From positions 1 to 35,416 of the forward strand of contig NZ_JPME01000009.1 in the NCBI RefSeq assembly GCF_000732605.1: a stretch of 35,416 bases of DNA. Direction: 5' to 3'. Shown one piece after another: positions 30,622 to 35,416 of the stretch. Under the pieces are notes generated by a model, which ran no database searches, was not told the DNA's origin, and saw only the letters and a list, made by a program, of their open reading frames with translations. The translations under genes were made by a program, and so were the position numbers. Numbering within the stretch: position 1 is the stretch's first letter; the number at the start of each line of letters is the position of its first letter. Origin of the DNA: Lacrimispora celerecrescens (GTDB taxonomy: Bacteria; Bacillota; Clostridia; Lachnospirales; Lachnospiraceae).

Positions 30622-31584
30622 TTATGTTTTATTATAGCTTTGTTTTCTATGGGTTGCAAGAAGCGGGTCATTCCTTTTACCGGCATATTTCTCATAAATT
30701 CCCATGGCAAGCTCTGCCATGTCCCTTCTGAATTCCGCCGGTTCCGTTAGTTCAATCTGATCACCCATACTTAACAGCCAGCCAAAAAGATTCTCCTTGC
30801 TGGAAAAATCAAACTCAAACAATAGCTTTCCATCCTCCCGTTCCCTAAAACTGTTCATTCCAAACTCCTCGATCAGATGCCATTTTATCTCCGGTTCACA
30901 AACCGCAGTGATATGAAATTGTCTGGGGTACGGATTTTCCGGAAAGTACTCGATGGGAGGTAAGGGAAGCTTTTCATAATGGTCCCCGGTGTCCGAAAGC
31001 TCCTGGATCCGGTTTAGCTTGAACATGCGGAAATCTTTCCTGCCCCTGCAATATCCCCACACATACCAGGAGGACCATTGAAATACCAAAAGATAAGGGT
31101 CAATCGTTCTCACTGTTTCACCGCTTGGAGCATAATAGCAAAACTTTACCGAATGGCCTGCTTCAATGGCTTTCTGGATCAGATCGATCTTAGGGGACAG
31201 GGAGGTTTTATACCAGGAGGAAAGGTTGATCATGATATGGCTTTCCGGGACCTGCACCGATGCCTGGTCTGATGACAGTTTTTTCATCAGCTGCTGGTAC
31301 CGGTTCGTCCCCGCCACACTGTCTAAGCTCCTAAGTCCGGTCAGAATGGACTGCATTTCAAAGGAGGTCAGCACGGTCCGGTCAATCCGGTAAGCCGGCA
31401 TGATAGATATTCCCCCGTTCTGTCCCTGTGAAGTGGTAAGGGGAATGCCTGCCCTTAACAGGGCCTCTACATCCCGGTTTATGGTCCGTCTTGAAACCTC
31501 AAAGATCTCCGCGAGATAAGCGGCTGTTACCTTTTCCTCCTGAAGCAGGATGGATAAAATTCCAATAAGTCTGTCTATCTTCAT
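30622..31584 (-). CDS. WYL-domain transcriptional regulator (YafY-like)
   Basis: 320 residues. The N-terminal HTH_11 domain (about 1-58: RLIGILSILLQEEKVTAAYL, AEIFEVSRRTINRDVEALL) is followed by the PAYRIDRTVLTSFE linker. A WYL domain (about 145-225) carries SSWYVWGYCRGRKDFRMFKL with W-Y-V in place of W-Y-L, then a WCX-type C-terminus. WYL domains bind nucleic acid or nucleotide ligands and often control DNA-damage genes. ATG 31584 follows AAAGGAACG; an upstream in-frame ATG reading runs into the promoter region. It leads the operon with endonuclease Q and nth, which it may control. Confidence 0.88.
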   Translation of the reverse strand: MKIDRLIGILSILLQEEKVTAAYLAEIFEVSRRTINRDVEALLRAGIPLTTSQGQNGGISIMPAYRIDRTVLTSFEMQSILTGLRSLDSVAGTNRYQQLMKKLSSDQASVQVPESHIMINLSSWYKTSLSPKIDLIQKAIEAGHSVKFCYYAPSGETVRTIDPYLLVFQWSSWYVWGYCRGRKDFRMFKLNRIQELSDTGDHYEKLPLPPIEYFPENPYPRQFHITAVCEPEIKWHLIEEFGMNSFREREDGKLLFEFDFSSKENLFGWLLSMGDQIELTEPAEFRRDMAELAMGIYEKYAGKRNDPLLATHRKQSYNKT

Positions 31585-31662
31585 AGGCGTTCCTTTCTTT
31601 GCTGCCCTTATTATATCACGGCAAAAGGTCCCGGAAAAGACCGTTCTTTCCATCGTCACTCA

Positions 31663-31691
31663 TTGACTCCTTTTTCTATTTATGCTAGGAT
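31663..31691 (+). promoter_or_regulatory. Promoter of the small unknown gene at 31726
   Basis: TTGACT (31663-31668) and TAGGAT (31686-31691) are 17 bases apart, about 35 bases before the ATG, which has GAAAGGACC upstream. The divergent WYL gene has a minus-strand TATAAT near 31610. Confidence 0.6.
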
Positions 31692-31725
31692 ATGCCTAAT
31701 GACCAAGAAAGAAAGGACCTGTTAA

Positions 31726-31953
31726 ATGAACTTAATGAACCTGATGCAGTTAAAGGAATCCTGGGCTGTTTTTAAAAATAACCATCCTAAATTTCCTCTG
31801 TTCCTGAAAGCAGCCTTAAACACCTCTATAAAAGAAGGAAGTGTGGTGGAAATCCATATTACGCCGCCGGAAGGAAAGACTCTTACTACTAATTTAAAGC
31901 TCAAGGCTTCTGATCTGGAGATGTTTGAACAGTGGAAGGACTCCTTAAAATAA
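31726..31953 (+). CDS. Small conserved-looking protein of unknown function
   Basis: 75 residues, no signal peptide or membrane segment. The phrases SWAVFKNNHPKFPLFLKAAL, IKEGSVVEIHITPPEGKTL and LKLKASDLEMFEQWKDSL suggest a small alpha/beta fold. It is bracketed by its own promoter (31663-31691), a GAAAGG ribosome binding site 6-7 bases before ATG 31726 and an intrinsic terminator at 31975, so it is a real monocistronic gene. I do not recognise a family. It is divergent from the WYL regulator and might be its target. Confidence 0.75.
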   Translation: MNLMNLMQLKESWAVFKNNHPKFPLFLKAALNTSIKEGSVVEIHITPPEGKTLTTNLKLKASDLEMFEQWKDSLK

Positions 31954-31974
31954 AAAATAATCCCTAATAAAAAT

Positions 31975-32015
31975 CCAGCCGGATTGTCATTTCAGACTTT
32001 CCGGCTGGGTTTTTA
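31975..32015 (+). terminator. Intrinsic terminator after the small gene
   Basis: CCAGCCGGA (31975-31983) pairs with TCCGGCTGG (32000-32008), followed by GTTTTTAG. Confidence 0.85.
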
Positions 32016-32053
32016 GCAGGTCATATTGTTAAATATTCATCAATGTCGTACGG

Positions 32054-32121
32054 AACAAGAAAATCACTGTTTGGAACATGGGCAGCATTTTCTTGTTGTA
32101 TTTACCAAAATATGGTACAAT
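32054..32121 (+). promoter_or_regulatory. Promoter overlapped by an 11-bp inverted repeat
   Basis: TTGTTG (32093-32098) and TACAAT (32116-32121) are 17 bases apart, 88 bases before the wall-binding protein gene. A perfect inverted repeat, AACAAGAAAAT (32054-32064) and ATTTTCTTGTT (32087-32097), ends inside the -35. It could be an operator or a hairpin in a readthrough transcript. The spacer contains TGTTTGGAACA, close to the repeated 14-mer of the 17.4-17.65 kb region. Confidence 0.55.
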
Positions 32122-32208
32122 GGACGAATCAATGCAATAGACCGGAAGCTTTGTCCAAGCCTTTCTTACGATAAAGGCGAATATAACAAGCAGGAGGAAT
32201 GAAAAAGC

Positions 32209-33219
32209 ATGAAAAAAATTATAAAATTATTTGTTGTCGCTTCACTTTTATCCATAACTATGGCATCAACCGCCCATGCGGGAGTTTGGAAGCAGGACAG
32301 CCATGGCTGGTGGTGGCAGGATGGAGATAAATCCTATCCCTCTTCCACATGGAAATGGATTGATTCTGATGGGGATGGAATGGCAGAATGTTATTATTTT
32401 GATGAAAATGGTTATCTTTTGACCGGGGCCACTGCACCCGACGGCAGCACGGTCAATGAATCCGGCGCATGGACCGACCAGGGTATTGTCCGCCAAAAGG
32501 CTGCTACCCCTGCCGCTGCAAGGACCATAAACAAGAAGGGAATGGAGCTTTACCAGGAAGCAGATCAGAAAAGTTCCGGGCTGCCCGGCCTGGATATCAC
32601 CGCAGACATCCAGATGAACCTTTCTTATGACTGGATGAATATCCCGGTCTCTATGAATATGCAGCTAAAATATCATGACCTAAACACTCCAAACATGGAA
32701 TTTCTATCCCATACCAGTATGGATATGCTGGGGATCAGCAGGTCAGAGACTTCATTCTACACCAATGGCTGCTATTATCTGGATGCGGGGATGTATGATA
32801 AGTACAAGATGAATATCGGATATGCGGACATGACAAGAAACATCACGTTGGGAGGGCTGACCGGACAGTTTGGTGCATTCCTGGATAACGTCCAGATCGC
32901 AGACGATGACGCCGGAGATAAAATCCTTATGTATTCCAGCAAAGCAGAAGGCCTTGAAACATATCTCACCAGTTTCTACGATGAGATTTGGCCGACTCTT
33001 TCTTATTCCGATTATAAGATCGATTGGATCGACGGAAAAGCAGTCTTCAGCCCGGAAGGCTATTTTTCCAAGGAGGCCATTTCTATTTACATGACCATCA
33101 CTGAAGAGGGAGAAACCATGGGCATGCTCATGAATATGAATCTGGATTATAATAATCCTGGGAAAGCCATTTCCATTGAATTTCCTTCCACAGAAGGATT
33201 TGAAGAAGTCATCTACTAA
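32209..33219 (+). CDS. Secreted wall-binding-repeat protein with DUF6612-like domain
   Basis: 336 residues. A signal peptide covers 1-24 (MKKIIKLFVVASLLSITMAS, cleavage near AHA). Choline-binding-type repeats follow (about 26-88): GWWWQDGDKSYPSSTWKWID, DGDGMAECYYFDENGYLLTG and the TAPDGSTVNESGAW ending common in Lachnospiraceae secreted proteins. The rest (about 105-335) is a beta-rich domain (DITADIQMNLSYDWMNIPVS, SFYTNGCYYLDAGMYDKYK) resembling DUF6612 lipoprotein-like domains, though no lipobox Cys is present. ATG 32209 follows CAGGAGG. Monocistronic, with its own promoter and a terminator. Probably attached to the wall through the repeats; ligand unknown. Confidence 0.82.
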   Translation: MKKIIKLFVVASLLSITMASTAHAGVWKQDSHGWWWQDGDKSYPSSTWKWIDSDGDGMAECYYFDENGYLLTGATAPDGSTVNESGAWTDQGIVRQKAATPAAARTINKKGMELYQEADQKSSGLPGLDITADIQMNLSYDWMNIPVSMNMQLKYHDLNTPNMEFLSHTSMDMLGISRSETSFYTNGCYYLDAGMYDKYKMNIGYADMTRNITLGGLTGQFGAFLDNVQIADDDAGDKILMYSSKAEGLETYLTSFYDEIWPTLSYSDYKIDWIDGKAVFSPEGYFSKEAISIYMTITEEGETMGMLMNMNLDYNNPGKAISIEFPSTEGFEEVIY

Positions 33220-33220
33220 T

Positions 33221-33263
33221 AAAAAAGAAGGAGGGAAAACCACTTACGGCTCCCTCCTTCTCT
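33221..33263. terminator. Bidirectional terminator between convergent genes
   Basis: GAAGGAGGGA (33227-33236) and TCCCTCCTTC (33251-33260) form a perfect 10-bp stem. The minus strand has TTTTTT after it and the plus strand TCTTTTATT, serving both the wall-binding protein and GyrI-like genes. Confidence 0.85.
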
Positions 33264-33267
33264 TTTA

Positions 33268-33726
33268 TTAATCCTTTAAGCCTATATAAATATGGACCAG
33301 TGCATCTTCCATGTCCCCGTTCTGATATTCTTCAAAATCGCAGACAAAAGTTCTTGGCAGATCCATCTTCCAAAGCTCCTGCCAGAATTCCGCTACCGCC
33401 TTTATCATGTTTCCCCTTACCACAAACTTAGCATACGTTCCTGCCGGAATAGTCCTTACCACCGTCCCTTCCGGGAGCTCATCCGCTTCTTCCACTTCAC
33501 AGGCCACGATCACACTGTAATCATCCAATTCATTTCCTGCATAATCTGTATAAATCCCCAGGGCCTTTTCATTACTCTTATTTTTAATACCGGAATAGAT
33601 CCCCTTTCCGTAAAAGTTCTCCCAAAGGCCGCCGATCACATTGCCTATATCCGGTGACGCATTGTTTGTCCGGGCCAACAGCCCCACTACTTTTTTTTCC
33701 TTAAGCTTAATCCTCTCAATGTCCAT
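33268..33726 (-). CDS. GyrI-like/effector-binding-domain protein
   Basis: 152 residues with no DNA-binding part. The sequence matches the stand-alone AraC effector-binding (GyrI-like/Cass2) domain: an early VVGLLARTNN strand, a central LGIYTDYAGNELDDYSVIVA and VRTIPAGTYAKFVVRG, then AVAEFWQELWKMDLPR and a final DALVHIYIGLKD. Such proteins bind or hydrolyse hydrophobic small molecules or inhibit gyrase. It lies downstream of the MFS transporter on the same strand with a 107-base gap holding an inverted repeat, TGACAT/ATGTCA (33828-33843). A link to export of a small molecule is possible but inferred. Confidence 0.85.
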   Translation of the reverse strand: MDIERIKLKEKKVVGLLARTNNASPDIGNVIGGLWENFYGKGIYSGIKNKSNEKALGIYTDYAGNELDDYSVIVACEVEEADELPEGTVVRTIPAGTYAKFVVRGNMIKAVAEFWQELWKMDLPRTFVCDFEEYQNGDMEDALVHIYIGLKD

Positions 33727-33833
33727 CTTTTCTTACCTCTTTTCCTCTTTCTTACCTGAACTGCGGCTTCATGGGTCACCTGCCAGGCATTACTTTCTAT
33801 GGTAAGTGGATTGTAACATACCGAATATGACAT

Positions 33834-35060
33834 CTATATGTCACAATTCATCTGTTCCTGATTATTTTTTATGAAGCCTTCCGTATTTCTATCCGATCTG
33901 TAAAAACGGATCAGGGTGATAACCAGAATAATGGGAAACAGGACCGCCCCTAATATTCCTATTTTTAAGTTGTTCCCAAAATATCCGGAAACAACGCCTA
34001 CAAAGGTAGGCCCACCGGAACAACCAAGGTCTCCTGCCAGAGCCAAAAATGCAAACATTGCGGTTCCTCCTCCCCGTATGGAAGCAGAAGCCATACTAAA
34101 GGAACCGGGCCACATAATTCCCACAGACAGGCCGCACAGGCCGCAGCCCAGAAGGCCCAGTGCAGGAAAAGGAGAAAGAGCGATCAGAAAATAAGAACCT
34201 ATGCATAGGATTCCGCTTGCAATCATCATCTTTTTTAAGTTCACCTTTTCTCCGTATTTTCCATAAAACGCCCTTGAGATTCCCATCAGCGTGGCAAAGA
34301 GCATGGGGCCAGCAAGGTCCCCAATGGCCTTACTTACTCCCAGTCCCCTCTCTGCAAAAGCGGATGCCCACTGGCTTACTGCCTGTTCGCTGGCTCCGGC
34401 ACATACCATGAGAAGCATGAATCCCCAGAATATCCGTTTCCTGATGAGTCCCTTTAAGGAAAGGCCTTCTTCCTCTTCCACCAGCGGTGCAATAGGTACC
34501 TTAAAAAATAAAAATATGTTGATAAAAGGAATCAGCGCCCAGAAAAGCGCCAGCAGCCTCCAGTTTTTTAATCCTGCAATGCTGAAAAAAATGGTGGACA
34601 CCAGGACAACCCCTACATGACCCCAGCAATAAAAGGAATGAAGCATACTCATGGCTTTTTCTTTATTATCCGTTGGACAAGCCTCTACAATGGGGCTTAC
34701 CAATACCTCAAGAAGGCCGCCTCCGGCCGCATAGATAACCACTGAGGCAAAAAGTCCGATCCATGCCTGGGGAAACAATCCGGGCAGAATGGTCAGGGAC
34801 ACCAGCCCTACTGCTGATAAAATATGGGCCGTTATCATAGAAGCCCGGTAACCGACCCGGTCAACAATGCCTGCAGACAACAAATCCACAATCAGCTGAA
34901 TTCCAAAATTAAAAGTCACAAGCATGGTAATCCTGGATAAGGAAATGCCGTACTCGGACTGAAATGTAAGAAATAAAAGAGGTACAAAATTGTTAATGAT
35001 CGCCTGCACGATATAGCTCATAAAACAGGCGTGGACGGTTTTGGTATAATCTTTATTCAC
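33834..35060 (-). CDS. Major facilitator superfamily transporter
   Basis: 408 residues with about 12 hydrophobic segments, beginning ACFMSYIVQAIINNFVPLLF. Typical MFS features include VDLLSAGIVDRVGYR between segments 2 and 3 (a D-R-x-G-x-R variant of motif A), GGLLEVLVSPIVEACPTDNK and a CGLCGLSVGIMWPGSF segment in the C-terminal half. The sequence resembles the FucP/YfmO-like branch that includes sugar and drug transporters; the substrate cannot be told. Start is GTG 35060 with CAGGTG upstream. A minus-strand TATAAT near 35090 is a probable -10. Confidence 0.85.
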   Translation of the reverse strand: MNKDYTKTVHACFMSYIVQAIINNFVPLLFLTFQSEYGISLSRITMLVTFNFGIQLIVDLLSAGIVDRVGYRASMITAHILSAVGLVSLTILPGLFPQAWIGLFASVVIYAAGGGLLEVLVSPIVEACPTDNKEKAMSMLHSFYCWGHVGVVLVSTIFFSIAGLKNWRLLALFWALIPFINIFLFFKVPIAPLVEEEEGLSLKGLIRKRIFWGFMLLMVCAGASEQAVSQWASAFAERGLGVSKAIGDLAGPMLFATLMGISRAFYGKYGEKVNLKKMMIASGILCIGSYFLIALSPFPALGLLGCGLCGLSVGIMWPGSFSMASASIRGGGTAMFAFLALAGDLGCSGGPTFVGVVSGYFGNNLKIGILGAVLFPIILVITLIRFYRSDRNTEGFIKNNQEQMNCDI

Positions 35061-35116
35061 TGTATTTCACCTGCTATTCATTTTTTTGTATTATACCGCA
35101 TATTTTTTTCAAAATC

Positions 35117-35146
35117 TTGTAAATTACCGCCAGTTTGTGATACAAT
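35117..35146 (+). promoter_or_regulatory. Promoter with extended -10 pointing out of the window
   Basis: TTGTAA (35117-35122) and TACAAT (35141-35146) are 18 bases apart, with TGA just before the -10. It is divergent from the MFS gene. AAGGAG (35161-35166) follows, but no substantial ORF opens inside the window. Confidence 0.5.
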
Positions 35147-35213
35147 CTAGCCAGCAACCAAAGGAGAAGCTTAATTGTAAAACCAGATGCTCGTTTGAAT
35201 CACGAGATGCAAC

Positions 35214-35303
35214 TTTTGTAACCAAGTAGTTAACTTTTGTAAACGAAATGCAGCTTTTTCACCTTTTTGTAAACGAAATGCAGTTTTTGTAAGCGAAACG
35301 CCA
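35214..35303. repeat. Phased repeats of a TTTTGTAAACGAAATGCAG unit
   Basis: Two identical 19-base copies lie at 35235-35253 and 35265-35283, a variant (TTTTGTAAGCGAAACGCCA) at 35285-35303, and a shorter copy from 35214. Spacings are 21, 30 and 20 bases. The whole 355-base end of the window (35061-35416) has no convincing gene beyond this and the promoter. Confidence 0.65.
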
Positions 35304-35416
35304 TTTGCTTTTTGACTTTATCCGCGTTATGATAGAAAAAACTGTATGCCAAACAGAGCACAATTCTCTTCCGCATTTTTTTGTAAGCTGAGAATCGCCC
35401 CCTTATTATGCTTTAT

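Noticed and set aside
33828-33843. TGACAT/ATGTCA inverted repeat as an operator of the GyrI-like gene
   Set aside because: It overlaps the stop of the MFS gene and is short; chance occurrence is likely.
35214-35303. CRISPR array at the right end
   Set aside because: Units are too short, spacers are about 2-11 bases and irregular, and no cas genes are present.

Overview
This window reads as a low-to-mid-GC Firmicute chromosome, most likely a Lachnospiraceae member (Clostridium cluster XIVa, Lacrimispora/Enterocloster-like). That is inferred from strong AGGAGG ribosome binding sites, Gram-positive sortase substrates, a YesM/YesN-regulated sugar ABC locus, a choline-binding-type wall repeat and a WYL/endonuclease Q/endonuclease III cluster. 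No rRNA, tRNA or CRISPR array was seen.

Left part (1-5.9 kb): the edge of an IS200/IS605 element (5'-truncated tnpA plus its palindromic end), a lone bactofilin, then a tightly overlapping three-gene operon: an IbrA-like PAPS-reductase-family protein, a GNAT acetyltransferase and an IbrB-like ParB-domain protein. Convergent to it lies an AgrA/AgrC-type two-component system with no agrB or agrD beside it. Its promoter is abutted by three 26-bp-spaced repeats.

Centre (5.9-17.4 kb): one long minus-strand operon for a sortase-assembled pilus. In order of transcription it holds a small ORF, an active-looking signal peptidase I, a 995-aa beta-helix adhesin ending in EVPTG, a signal-peptidase-like protein whose catalytic Lys is Arg, a major pilin ending in VTPTG, a class B sortase with a C-terminal membrane anchor, a second pilin ending in VPKTG, a second class B sortase, a DivIVA-like coiled-coil protein, an acidic secreted repeat protein, a Sel1-repeat protein and a putative immunity-like protein, then an intrinsic terminator. 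The core resembles FctA/SipA/SrtB-type pili; the last four genes are an unusual addition.

Scar (17.4-19.07 kb): decayed mobile DNA. It holds coding fragments, a frameshifted RelE/HigB-type toxin next to an intact XRE antitoxin with a perfect 22-bp palindromic operator, and a stop-riddled serine recombinase remnant. A 33-bp imperfect direct repeat flanks about 1 kb of it and overlaps the stop codon of the neighbouring glycosidase gene, as an attachment site would.

Right part (19-35.4 kb): a GH31 alpha-glycosidase, two permeases and a lipoprotein binding protein form a minus-strand sugar-uptake operon, divergent from a YesM/YesN two-component pair. Next comes a four-gene minus-strand operon (WYL regulator, endonuclease Q, endonuclease III, LURP-one-like protein), a small unknown protein, a secreted wall-binding protein, a GyrI-like effector-binding protein and an MFS transporter. 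The window ends in a promoter followed by helically phased repeats.
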